From NCBI GenBank assembly GCA_025642075.2, contig JAODUO010000644.1, positions 30,001 through 94,000 on the forward strand: a stretch of DNA of 64,000 nucleotides, written 5' to 3'. Source of the stretch: Ridgeia piscesae (Eukaryota; Annelida; Polychaeta; Sabellida; Siboglinidae). A model generated the notes under the pieces. It saw only the letters and a program-made list of their open reading frames with translations, did not search any database and had not been told where the DNA came from. A program made the translations under genes and the position numbers. Below, in pieces: positions 15,457 through 30,000 of this stretch; position 1 is the first letter of the stretch, and each line of letters opens with the position of its first letter.

Positions 15457-18400
15457 TATATAATAATATTATATATATATATATAAATCAAATTACTAAA
15501 CCTTTTGATAAGATGGAATAATACATATTTAACTGTTTAATAAATAATTATAATACAAGCAAGCCCCGGCATATTAAACGGTGCTATTCAAAATATTAGT
15601 TTATTTATTTTCGATCCACAATCGCGCCCAACTGATAAAAATAGTTTTAAAAACAGGTGTTTTGAGTACACTTATCTGTCTTGAAAATAAAAGACTACGT
15701 TTTTAACTGCTATAAAAATTCACGAACCGGTACAATTCTTCGAATCACTGAGGAAGTTGTAGCCACTTAAAGGCATCCATTTTGCGGTCCATTTGTGTCA
15801 CACCGGTCACAATTTGGGTCGCATTCTAACAAAATAACACACTTATAGGCAAATAAGCTGAGTGATAATACAATGCTTCTCAAGTACTTCAACATAGCTG
15901 AGGGAATACAATGTAAAATGTCACGTAAATTAAAACTAAATATCCACAACTTAAAATGTTGACGCGCTAGAAAAGTTTGATTTCAGAGCGATGTTTTGCT
16001 TTGAGTAAACAGTAATTCTTATATGACCGGTATCATTCAAACTATTCAACGTCTATACAGAAGGTGATCCTCTTTAAAAGTACGTATACATGTCAGTTAT
16101 TTTGGTATATAGAATAAAATAAACTACTAACGGGCACATGTCTTCGAATTGTTGACGAACACGAAGCCAGTATTACAGTGACCATCGTCGCATTTGTCCG
16201 GTCCGTTCACGTCACAGTGTCCGCAATTTTGGTCACACACCGCTACAACAAATAACACATAATTGAAAAAACAACATTTACGCAAATTAACTCTCACCAC
16301 ACCGAGTTTATTATTTCGCATTTAGAAAACTTGATTACATTCTTGTGATACACAAATATTCGTGTAGGAAAGATGAAATGTAATGGTTTCATAATAATCA
16401 GACATTTCAAAACATATCTATACAAAAATGTAAATCTACTGAACATATTTTATATTACATGGAATAATACATTATTTAAGTCGTGTTCTTAAATACTTAT
16501 AATACATGCAGTTAATCCTTGCGGCAATGTAAATTACATGTATATATTTTCAACTGATATGTACGAATGGTACAATTATCAAATTATTGTTAACGGAATC
16601 CACACATCTTCATTTTCGCACACGTTCGGATTTAAAAATAATTACATCATTCGTAAAACAACAGGTATTTAAGAAACACAATTCCTACTCTGATGTTCTG
16701 CAGTTTTGAGTATTTTTTTCTTACAAACTGTCTTGTAAAAGAAAAGATTACGTAGTTTTAACTGGTGTTATGATCTATAAAGAATTCACGAACCGGTACA
16801 ATTCTTCGTATCACTGACGAAGTTGTAGCCCACTTTACAATGAGTAGCATCGCATTTTGCAGGTCCATTTGTGTCACACCGGTCACAATTTGGGTCGCAT
16901 TCTAACAAAACATAACACGCATATTGGCAAATAAGCTTGTTGATAACAATAAAGGCTTCTCAAAACTTGCAATATAGCTGGTAAACAAAGTAATAACATA
17001 CCAAAATAAATGACCCCTATGTATTGTAAACTTAAAATGTTATAAAATTTCTAGTTACTATTACTTAATTCTTATATGACCTATCTTCTAAACATTAATA
17101 TGAATAAAATATACATTTAAAATATATAATATATTAATTTTGAATATAATATAACAATTCACGAACGGGCACATGTCTTCGAATTGTTGACGAACACGAA
17201 GCCAGTATTCATGCCATCGTCGCATTTGTCGGTCCGTTCAGTCACATGTCCGCAATTTTGGTCACACACCGCTACAAAAATAACCATTTGAAAAGACACA
17301 TTTTAATTAATTCACAACCAGTTAATATTACCTTTAGAATGTTGATTACATTTTGTGTAACAAATTTCGTGTGGGAAAGATAAATGTTAAACGTTTTAAA
17401 TAATAAATTTAAAATATTATAAAAACAAATGCAATTAACATTAGATGGAATAATACATTATTTAATGTTTTAAATATTTAATAAACATTATCCTTGCGGA
17501 ATATAATTAATGTCTATTTCAACTGATTTCAATATACAATTATATTATTGTAACGAACCCACCTGCATTGTTCAACGTTGGATTAAAAATATTACATAAT
17601 CGAAAACAACAAAACTGTTTTGATTCATTATCTTCTTGAAAATAAAAGATTCGTTTTTAACTGCTATAAAGAATTCACGAACCGGACAATTCTTCAATCA
17701 CGAGAAGTTGTAGCCACTTTACAATGGTACTCCATTTTGCGGTCCATTTTGTCACACCGGTCACAATTTGGGTCGCATTCTAACAAAAATAACACACTTA
17801 TAGGCAAATAAGCTTGATTGATAAAAATGTTCTAAATACTTCAAATAGCTGAGGGAAACAAAGTAAATAATCACGTAAATAAAACTAAATTCAAAACTTA
17901 AAATGTTATAAAAATTTCAACGTTTCTTTAGCGTAATTCTTATATGACCTATCATTCAAACATTCAATTATACAGAAGGTGATCCTTTAAAAGTACGTAT
18001 AATTCATTATTTTGGTATATAGAAAAATAAACTACAACGGGCACATGTCTTCGAATTGTTGACGAACACGAAGCCAGTATTACAGTGACCATCGTCGCAT
18101 TTGTCCGGTCCGTTCACGTCACATGTCCGCAATTTTGGTCACACACCGCTACAACAAATAAACATAATTGAAAAACAACATTTACCAAATTAACTTCACC
18201 ACACCGAGTTTATTATTCGCATTTAGAACTTGATTACATTCTTGTGATACACAAATTTCGTGTGGAAAGATATAATGGTTATAAAATCAGACATTTAAAA
18301 ATATTATACAAAAATGAAATTACTGAAATTTTATATAATGGAATAATACATTATTTAATCGTGTTTTAAATATTATAATAAGCAGTTATCCTTGCGGCAA

Positions 18401-20974
18401 TATAAATTACATGTTAATTTCAACTGATATTACGAATGTACAATTATCCAATTATTGTTAACGGAATCCACACATCTGCATTTTCCAACGTTGGATTAAA
18501 AATATTACATAATTCGTAAAACAACAGGCCCCCGTTTTGAGTTTTACTTTCTTGTCTTGTAAAAAAAAGATTACGTAATTTTAACTGGCTATAAAGAATT
18601 CACGAACCGGTACAATTCTTCGAATCACTGAGAAGTTGTAGCCCACTTTACAATGAGTAGCTCCATTTTGCAGGTCCATTTGTGTCACACCGGTCACAAT
18701 TTGGGTCGCATTCTAACAAAATAACACACTTATAGGCAAATAAGCTTGATTATAACAATGCTTCTCAAATACTTCAAATAGCTGGGAAACAAAGTAAAAC
18801 ATACCAAAATAAATACCACCTAGTATTTGTAAACTTAAAATTTATAAACATTTTCTTAATAAACGTAATTCTTATATGACCTATCATTCAAACATTCAAT
18901 TATACAGAAGGTGATCCTTTAAAAGTACGTATAATTCATTATTTTGGATATAGATAAAAACTACAACGGGCACATGTCTTCGAATTGTTGACGAACACGA
19001 AGCCAGTATTACAATGACCATCGTCGCATTTGTCCGGTCCGTTCACGTCACATGTCCGCAATTTTGGTCACACACCGCTACAACAAATAACACATAATTG
19101 AAAAACAACATTTACCAAATTAACTTCACCACACCGAGTTTATTATTCGCATTTAGAAACTTGATTACATTCTTGTGATACACAAATTTCGTGTGGGAAA
19201 GATAAATGTAATGGTTTATAAAATAACATTTAAAAATATTATAAAAAATGTAAATCTACTGAACTTTTGATATAATGGAATAATACATTATTTAATCGTG
19301 TTTAAATATTATAATACAAGCAGTTATCCTTGCGGCAATTAATTACATGTTAATTTCAACTGATATTACGAATAGTACAATTATCCAATTATTGTTAACG
19401 GATCCACACATCTCATTTTCCAACGTTGGATTAAAAATATTACATATTCGTAAAACAACAGGCTGTTTTGAGTACCTTAACTGTCTTGTAAAAAAAAGAT
19501 AGTATTTTAACTGGTATAAAGAATTCACGAACCGGTACAATTCTTCGAATCACTGAGGAAGTTGTAGCCCACTTTACAATGAGTAGCATCCATTTTGCAG
19601 GTCCATTTGTGTCACACCGGTCACAATTTGGGTCGCATTCTAACAAAAATAACACCTATGGCAAATAAGCTTGGGATAAAGTAAAGCTCCAAATATTCAA
19701 CATAGCTAGGGAAACAATAACAACACGTAACTTAAACTAAATATCCACAACTATGAAACCTTTGTATGATTGACGCGTAAAAAGTTAAATTTCAGACGAA
19801 GTTTTGCTTTGTAAACTAATTCTTATAGACCGGTATCTTCAAAATTCATTAATAAGAATATCTTTTAAAATACTATAATATATTATTTTGGTATATAGAA
19901 ATAAAATAAACTACTAACGGGCACATGTCTTCGAATTGTTGACGAACACGAAGCCAGTATTACAGTGACCATCGTCGCATTTGTCCGGTCCGTTCACGTC
20001 ACAGTGTCCGCAATTTTGGTCACACACCGCTACAACAAATAACACATAATTGAAAAGACAACATTTACTCAAATTAACTTCACCACACCGAGTTTATATA
20101 TTACGCATTTAGAAACTTGATTACATTCTTGTGATACACAAATTTCGTGTGGGAAAGATATTAATGGTTTCAGTAATAATCAGACATTTAAAAATATTAT
20201 ACAAAAATGCAAATTACTGAACAATTTTATATTAGATGGAATAATACATTATTTAAGTCGTGTTCTAAATATTATAATACAAGCAGTTAATCCTTGCGGC
20301 AATATAAATTACATGTCATAATTTCAACTGATATTACGAATAGTACAATTATCAAATTATTGTTAACGGAATCCACACATCTGCATTGTTCGCAACGTTG
20401 GATTAAAAATATTGACATATTCGTAAAACAACAGTGAAACACAATTCTACTCGTGTTTGAGTTTTAGATTTTATCTAAAAGTCTTGTAAAAAAAAGATTA
20501 CGTAGTTTTAACGGTGTTATGTCTATAAAGAATTCACGAACCGGTACAATTCTTCGAATCACTGACGAAGTTGTAGCCCACTTTACAATGAGTAGCATCG
20601 CATTTTGCAGGTCCATTTGTGTCACACCGGTCACAATTTGGGTCGCATTCTAACAAAAATAACACACTTATAGGCAAATAAGCTTGATTGATAACAAAGT
20701 TAAAGCGTTCAAATACTGAAATACATTAACAAGGTGAAACAAAATAAATACACTACGTAATGCCTGTAAACGTAAAGGTAGAGTAGTACAGTAACATTTC
20801 ATTGGAACTTCAAATATGACCTCCGTCTATGTGCGATTGACGCGTAAGAGAACGTATAACAAATGTTACTTCAGAACGAAGGATATTTTAGCTTACGTTA
20901 CCCGTATTAACTATAATTCTAATAATTGACAAACACGAATGATCCTTCAAAAGTACGTATACAAAATATTTTGA

Positions 20975-21028
<54 letters not shown>

Positions 21029-24000
21029 TATATATATATAAACAATTCACGAACGGGCACATGTCTTCGAATTGTTGACGAACACGAAGCCAGTATTGCA
21101 GTGACCATCGTCGCACTTGCTTGGTCCGTTCATGTCACACTGTCCGCAGTTCGGGTCACACACAGCTACAATAAAAAATAAACCGCATTTGTAAAGACAC
21201 ATTTTAGTGTAATTACACAAACTAAGCTTAATATTACACTTTTAGCAATGATGATCACATATTTGTGTTCAACAACATTTACGTGTGGGGAAGATACAAT
21301 GTTATCGTAAAATGAATCGAAATGTTGGAAAAGTATGTATAAAAACAAATGCCTATCTATGAACAAGTTTACATTAGATGGAATAATACATTATTTAGTT
21401 TATGTTTCTAAATCATTCCCTAACATAAACAATTACATCTTTGCGAGAATATCAAATAAATAGTCATATTTCAACTGATTTGCAAATTATACGATTATTT
21501 TTAATGTAACCAAGCCACCTGCATCGTTCGAACGTTGCTATTCAAAATATTTGTTTATTTACTTTTCAATACACAAACGCGCAAAACTGACAACCAATAG
21601 TCTACTCAGGTGTATTGACTTTCTCAGTTTAATCTATCTTGAAATATAAATGATTGCGTTGTTTCAACTGCAATATTAAACGGTGTTATGGTTTGTAATG
21701 ATTCACGAACCGGAACAATTCTTCGAATCACCGACGAAGTTGTAGCCATCTCTACAATGGGTATCGTCGCATTTTGACGGTCCATTTCTGTCACACCGGT
21801 CACAGTTTGGGTCGCATTCTAACAACAAGTAACACACTTATAGACAAATAAGCTTGATTGATAACACATATAAGGCTTCTCAAATACTTGCAATATAGCT
21901 GTGGTAAAACAAAGTAATATACATACCACGTAAATGAACACCTATGTATGTACAACTTAAAATGTTATAAAACATTTCATACGTTAACTAATTAGCTGTA
22001 ATTCTTATATGACCTATCATTCTAAACATTCAATATGAATACAGAAGGTGATACACTTTAAAACGTACGTATATATATCATACTACATTTTGGAATATAG
22101 ATATAGCAACTTCACGAACGGGCACATGTCTTCGAATTGTTGACGAACACGAAGCCAGTATTACAATGTCCATCGTCGCATTTGTCCGGTCCGTTCACGT
22201 CACAGTGTCCGCAATTTTGGTCACACACCGCTACAACAAATAACACATAATTGAAAAGACAACATTTACTCAAATTAACTGTCACCACACCGAGTTTTAT
22301 ATATTACGCATTTAGAATACTTGATTACATTCTTATGATACGCAAATGTTCGTGTGGGAAAGATATAATGGTTGAGTAAAATCAGACATTTATAAATTAT
22401 ATATATACAAAAATGCAAATTTACTGAAAACTTTTGATACTAGATGGAATAATACATTATTTAACTCGTGTTAATAAATAATTATAATACAAGCAGTTAT
22501 GCCCTGCGGCAATATTAATTACATGGTGCTAATTTCAACTGATATATACGAATAGTACAATTATCCAATTATTGTTAACGGAGTCCACACATCTGCATTG
22601 TCTCCAACGTTAGGATTAAAAATATTGACATAATTCGTAAAACAACAGGCTGTTTTGAGTACACTTATCTTGTCTTGTAAAATAAAAGACTACGTAATTT
22701 TAACTGGCTATAAAGAATTCACGAACCGGTACAATTCTTCGAATCACTGAGGAAGTTGTAGCCCACTTTACAATGAGTAGCATCACATTTTGCAGGTCCA
22801 TTTGTGTCACACCGGTCACAATTTGGGTCGCATTCTAACAATAAATAACACGCTTATAGGCAAATGAGCTTGGGTGATAATATAGGCAAGGCTTCTCAAA
22901 TACGTTCAACATAGCTGAGGGAAAACAAAGTAACCAATTTGTAACGCAAACTTAAAACTACGTATCGACAACCTTAAATTTTATGAAGTATGTTTGACGT
23001 TAACTACGTTTTTGTCTGATTGACGCTCTAGAAACATTTGAATTCAGAGCAAAGTTTTGCTTGGAGTAAACAGTAATTCTTATATGACCGGTATCATTCA
23101 AACTAGTCAACGTCTATACAGAAGGTGATCCTCTTTAAATAGTACGTATACATGTCAGTTATTTTGGTATATAGAAATGAAATAAACTACTAACGGGCAC
23201 ATGTGTTCGAATTGTTGACGAACACGAAGCCAGTATTACAGTGACCATCGTCGCATTTATCCGGTCCGTTCACGTCACACTGTCCGCAGTTTGGGTCACA
23301 AACCGCTACAACAAATAACACGTAATTGAAAAGACAACATTTACGCAAATTAACTGTCAACACACCGAGTTTAATATATGGCATTTAGAATACTTGATTA
23401 CATTCTTGTGATACACCAATGTTCTTTTTGGAAAGATATAATGGTTGAGTAAAATTAGACATTTATAAATATACCTCTACAGAAATGCAAATCTACTGAA
23501 AATATTTGATATTCGATGGAATAATGCATTATTTAACTCGTGTTATTAAATAATTATAATACAAGCAGTTAAGCCCTGCGGCAATAAAAATTACATGGTG
23601 ATAATTTCAACTGATATATACGAATGGTACAATTATCCAATTATTGTTAACGGAATCCACACATCTGTATTTTCGCACACGTTCGGATTTAAAAATAATT
23701 ACATCATTCGTAAAACAACAGGTATTTAAGAAACACAATTCCTACTCTGATATTCTGCAGTTTTGAGTACTCTTTTCTTACAAACTGTCTTGTAAAAGAG
23801 AAGATTACGTAGTTTTAACTGGTGTTATGATCTATAAAGAATTCACGAACCGGTACAATTCTTCGAAACACTGACGTAGTTGTAGCCCACTTTACAATGA
23901 GTAGCATCGCATTTTGCAGGTCCGTTTGTGTCACACCGGTCACAATATGGGTCGCATTCTAACAAAACATAACACGCATATTGGCAAATAAGCTTGACGG

Positions 24001-27000
24001 ATAACAAAGTAAAGCGTCCGAAATATTTACAATACATCTAAGGTGAAACAAAATAACATACATGCCTCGTAAACGTAAAGCTAGGTAGACATTTTATTTC
24101 AGAACGAAGGATATTTTAGTCTTAACCCGTATGAAATATAATTCTAATAATTTAACAACAACATAGAAGGCGAATCTCTTCAAACGGTATATATATACAT
24201 TTAAGAATAAATTTAGAATATAGATATAAACAAATCACGAACGGGCACATGTCTTCGAATTGTTGACGAACACGAAGCCAGTATTGCAGTGACCATCGTC
24301 GCACTTGCTTGGTCCGTTCATGTCACACTGTCCGCAGTTCGGGTCACACAGAGCTACAATATAAAATAAACCGCAATTGTAAACAAACATTTTAGCATTC
24401 ATGATCACATACTTGTGTTAAGCTACATTTTCGTATGTGAAAGATTCAATGTTATCGTAAAAGAATCGAAATGTTAAAAAAGTTTGTATACAAACAAAAG
24501 CACATCTTTTGAAAAAGTTTTATATTAGATAGAATAATACATGATTTAATTCATGTTTCTAAATCATTCCCTAACCTAATATAAACAATTACATCTTTGA
24601 GAGAATATCAAATAAATGGTCATATTTCAACTGATTTGGAAATTATATGATTATTTTTAATGTAATCAAGCCACCTGCATCGTTCCAACGTTGCTATTCA
24701 AAATAGTTGTGTATTTCCTTTTCAATAGACAAACGCGCAAAACTGACAACCAATAGTCTACTCAGGTGTAATGACTTTCTCAGTTTAATCTATCTTGAAA
24801 TATAAATGATTGCGTTGTTTCAACTGCAATATTAAACGGTGTTATGGTTTGTAATGATTCACGAACCGGAACAATTCTTCGAATCACCGACGAAGTTGTA
24901 GCCATCTCTACAATGGTTATCGTCGCATTTTGACGGTCCATTTCTGTCACACCGGTCACAGTTTGGGTCGCATTCTAACAATAAATAACACACTTACATG
25001 TAGACAAATGAGCTTGATTGATAACATAGGCTTCTCAAATACTTGAATATAGCTGTGGTAAAACAAAGTAACATACATACCACATCCTCTTTAAAAGGTA
25101 TGTATACATATCAACCATATTGGTATATAGAACAAATAAAAAATCACGAACGGGCACATGTCTTCGAATTGTTGACGAACACGAAGCCGATATTACAATG
25201 ACCATCGTCGCATTTGTCCGGACCGTTCACGTCACACTGTCCGCAGTTTTGGTCACACACCGCTACAACAAATAACCGCATTTGTAAAGAAAATGTTACG
25301 TTAATTAACTTGCAGCAATATAAGCTTGATATTACGCTTTTAGCATTCATGATCGCACACTTATATTAAACAAAATGTTAGTGTGGGGAAGATAGAATGC
25401 TATCTTAAAGAAAATCCGGATAATAAAACAAATTATGTATAACAAAAATGGAAATCTATTGAACAATTCTTATATTATATAGAGTAATACATGGTTTAAT
25501 TCGCCTTTCTCAATAAGTATAATATCAACAAGTAGGCCCTTGCGAGAATATAAACTATATGGTGATATTTCAACTGATGTTGCGAATTATACGATTGTAG
25601 TTAATGTAATCTTGACCCCTGCATCGTGTCCAACGTTATTATTCAAAATAATTATGTATTTCATGCAAAAACAAGCAATTTAGGCAGGTAAATTTCCACG
25701 CACATATTTTTGCGTTTTCATTCTACCTTTTTATGTTACCAACTGTCTTGTAATAATATAAACGATTGCGTTGTTTCATTGCTAAAATTATTACACGATG
25801 TTATGATATATTAAGAATTCACGAACCGAAGTTGTAGCCATCTTTACAATGATTAGGGTCGCATTTTGCCGGTCCATTTGTGTCACATCGCTCACAATTT
25901 TGATCGCATTCTAACAATAAATACCTCGCATATCAACAAATAACCTTGACGGATAACAAAGGCAAGGGTGTCTGGTATATTTACAATATATCTGTGAAGG
26001 CAAGACAATAACATATATGCCACGTAAAATAAACCTAGGTAGGAATAAATAACAATATTTCATACATTAACTGTCTTTGCATGATTGCTGCGTAACATTA
26101 TCTAGATGTATTTTTATTTCAGAACGAATGAATATTTAGTCTTATCAGTAATGGTTCTAGAGATGAAGATTCAACAACAGTACCGAAGCGGGTCCCCTTG
26201 AAAAGATTCGTACACATATAAGAATATTCCTGGAATATACATATAAGCAATTTACGAACGGGCACATGTATTCGAATTGTTGACGAACACGAATCCAGTA
26301 TTACAGTGACCACCGTCGCATTTGCCGGGTCCGTTCACGTCACACTGTCCGCAGTTTGGGTCACACACCTCTGCAACAAAATGAATAACCTGCGTTTGTA
26401 AGGGTAACATTTCCTATTGTTAACATGCACCAAAGTATGTTTAGGCCCCTACTATTACGTACGCTTTTTGCATTCATGATCACATACTGGTGCTACAAGA
26501 CATTCATGCGGGAAAGATAATGACGTATAGGGTATCAGAAAGGTAAACTGCCATGCATGAATAAAAATAAATGCAAATCCATTGAAAACGGGTTATATTA
26601 CATGGAATTGTGGATTTTGTTATAAACACGGGAATATGAATTACAGGGTGATATTTCAACTTATACGTAGATGTTGTTACTCTGTGGCGACCAGCAGCTG
26701 AGTGCTCGTCGTTATATTTATAGTATTATTCTGCCTATTTTGTGGTCGCCGTATCTATATTTCAGTGTGAGTTTGTGAATGAGTGAGAGGTGCAGTGAAC
26801 GACAGCAAGTATCCGATTCTTGAACTTGTTATTGTGCTATTTACTTTAATTTAAATGTACTACGCCCACCAAGGAAACGCCGATCATGACGGCAGTGAGT
26901 ATTTACTGGCTTTAAACAACCGTGTACATCATGACTTTAATATTTAATATAGACTTTCCGCATTGCTTGTCGAGAAACAACACCAAACCGTTACGTAAGC

Positions 27001-30000
27001 GAAGACGGAAGGGCGGTGAGCGACGAAGGCTACGAAAAATGAAACACAAGCTCTCTTTGCCGTTTATGATCTTGGCAATGTCCGGTCTCTGAAAGACCTT
27101 AACATGTACGAACTACGTGCCAACGCAACCTTTCTAAATAACTTTAGAGATGCTAGCCACATGGCCTTCACCGACACTTGGTTCGACTAAAATGTCGGCG
27201 ATCGTGGGACGCTCATCAAGGGATTTGGATGCCCCATCCGGCTTAATAACGACAAGAAGGTGACAGCAAAGGAGAAAGATGAGGGTGTTTGTTTATAAGT
27301 CAACGAGCGTTGGTGCAAGATTGTCATTGTGCGTGAGCAACTCTGCACCCTGGACATTGAACTGTTGTCAGTCAAATAATTATATAACTCATATAACAAC
27401 ACGAAATGCAAACAACCAATGTTCCTCTGAGGTGTTATAACGCTTTGAATATTTTTTTTCTAATGAATTCACGAACCGATACAATTCTTCGAATCACCGA
27501 CGAAGTTGTAGCCAGCATTACAATGGTCATCGTCGCATTTTGCGGGTCCGTTTGTGTCACAGCGTTCACAATTTGGGTCGCATTCTAACAACACATGCAT
27601 GCAAGCATATAGACTTTACGAATACGCTTCTGGAATATTTGCAATATATTACAGTAAAAAAGCAATAAAATACAAGCCACGTAAAAGTAATCCTTTGTAT
27701 CCACAAGTTAAAATGTTATGGAGAACTGTATACTTTGCATGATTGACGCGTATGATAACATAGACCTACCTTAATTTCAGAAAGAAGGATTTTTTTTAAG
27801 AATTAGAAATATGAAACATATCATTATAAACATTAAACAAAAGCACAACATTTATGGATATATCTAAAAATTGTTTTGGAATATAAATATAAAAAGTTCA
27901 CGAACGGACACATGTCTTCGAATTGTTGACGAACACGAAGCCAGTATTACAGTGACCATCATCGCATTTTCTTGGTCCGTTCACGTCACACTGCAGGCAG
28001 TTTTGGTCACACACCGCTGCAATACATTTGATTATTATAGTATACTTTCACAAAATGTAGCTAATTACGCTCTACCACAATACAGTTAATATTGCAAAGT
28101 TTGCTGTTCGTTTCACGAACATTCGCTACTTATTACAATACATGTCGTCGCATGTTGCTGGTTGCTTCTTGCACAGTTTGTACAGTTCGGGCCACATTCT
28201 GCTGCAGAGACGATTTATATTGCAAAAATGCAGCGTTTGTTTGGATGTACTAGGCAATTTAGAATATTTTATTAAAATACAATTATAGATATCCATATAT
28301 TATATATTCATACATTACACCATTATGTGGCTGAGACAAATGCAAAATGTGTGTTATACTAACGTATGTCAGCATGAAACGCTTGGCATATCTGAAACAT
28401 ACTCTTCTAAATTCGTTATTAATTTATTATTTGAAGGTTTGAATACGCCTCAAAGGAAACTTTATACTGTGTTTTCTTTGTATTACAAATACAAACAAAT
28501 TATTGTTAACGTGCCTTATTTGTAAGTATAATGATTTTTGTTTGTTATGATAAGTATAATAAATCCACAAACCAGCACACGTGTTTGTATCACTAACGAA
28601 ATTGTAGCCAATATTGCAATGAGTATCGTCGCATTTCCCTGGACCGTTCATAAAACATTGTTCACAATTCGGATAACATACCGCTGCAACAAATACAACT
28701 CGTCTTAGCATTGTATGTTTCCCCGCACACTTGCAGGTTGCTTCACCTACGTACTCGGTGGGACGTTACGGACTGATTGCATTACACAATTACAGGGTAT
28801 TACACAATATGATTTGCAATCATCAACATTATACCGTTATTGTAGTTACCAAATGAAACATGCAAAATAATATGGAATGTATAGTGAAGATAAACCGCAG
28901 TTGCGAAGCATATGTGGTAGAATAAATAAAACTTGATGTTTCATTCTTATATAAACACGTAAACAGCTTAAACAATTTTGTATTGCGTTCTTGGTTAACA
29001 GTTCACGGGACTACGAGGCTATTGCGCTGTTCTGACGACTATGGAGCCACTTTTTGTATTTCCGTTGCTGTTGTTAACATAATAAAAACAAATTCAATAA
29101 TTCAATGCTCTTTTTGTGAAGTGGCTTATTATAGAAACATATGATTTAATTATTATAATTATTATTTCGTATAACACAATGCCGTACCGATACACGTTTG
29201 CGTTTCATTGGCGAAGGCATACCCATCGTTACAATGACCATCATCACAGTGACCAGCCCCGTTTCTTGGACACTTTGCACAGTTCGGGTCACACACCACT
29301 GCACGAAATAACACATATATTAAGATTTAGTATTTATGCCGAAAACATGTTACTTCAGGAAAGAGCGTTATACCTAATCTAGCACCTCATGGTCTGCAAG
29401 TAAATATTTAATCATGGATTGTTATTATTTCCAATCAGGCTGGTTCTATGCTTTCTGTTCACGTTGTATCTTTTTGCAGTTTCAGGGCTGATGTTAAATT
29501 TGAGCTTTTAGTAGATACGTTATCAGTTATTAGTAAGCAACACTGACCTGACGATGAGTTGCCAAAATGTGGCCAGGCGTTCGGGTTCTTGGCTGTAGCA
29601 GAAGATACACACACTAAGTGCATTATAGATACGGTGGTGGTGGTGGTGGTGGTGGTGGTGGTGGTGGTGGTGGTGGTGGTGGTGGTGGTGGTGGTGGTGG
29701 TGGTGGTGGTGGTGGTGGTGGGGTGGTGGTGGTTTTGGTGTTGATAGTGGTGTTGGTGTTGATGGTGGCGGCGGTGGTGGTTGTGGTGGTGTTTGTTCAT
29801 GTGCACGTGTGCACATATGCATGCCTACATGCCTACATACGTGCATGCCTACATGTGTACATGTGTGCATGTGTACATGTGAGCATGTGTACATGTGTGC
29901 ATGTGGGCATGTGTGCATGTGTACATGTGAACATGTGTACATGTGTGCATATGTACATGTGTGCATGTTTACATGTGAGCATGTGTGCATGTGTGCACGT

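Noticed and set aside
15170..19639. Calling the shortened cysteine-rich exons genuine pseudogenes
   Set aside because: The missing bases coincide with paralogue-variant columns and affect introns equally, which points to consensus error.
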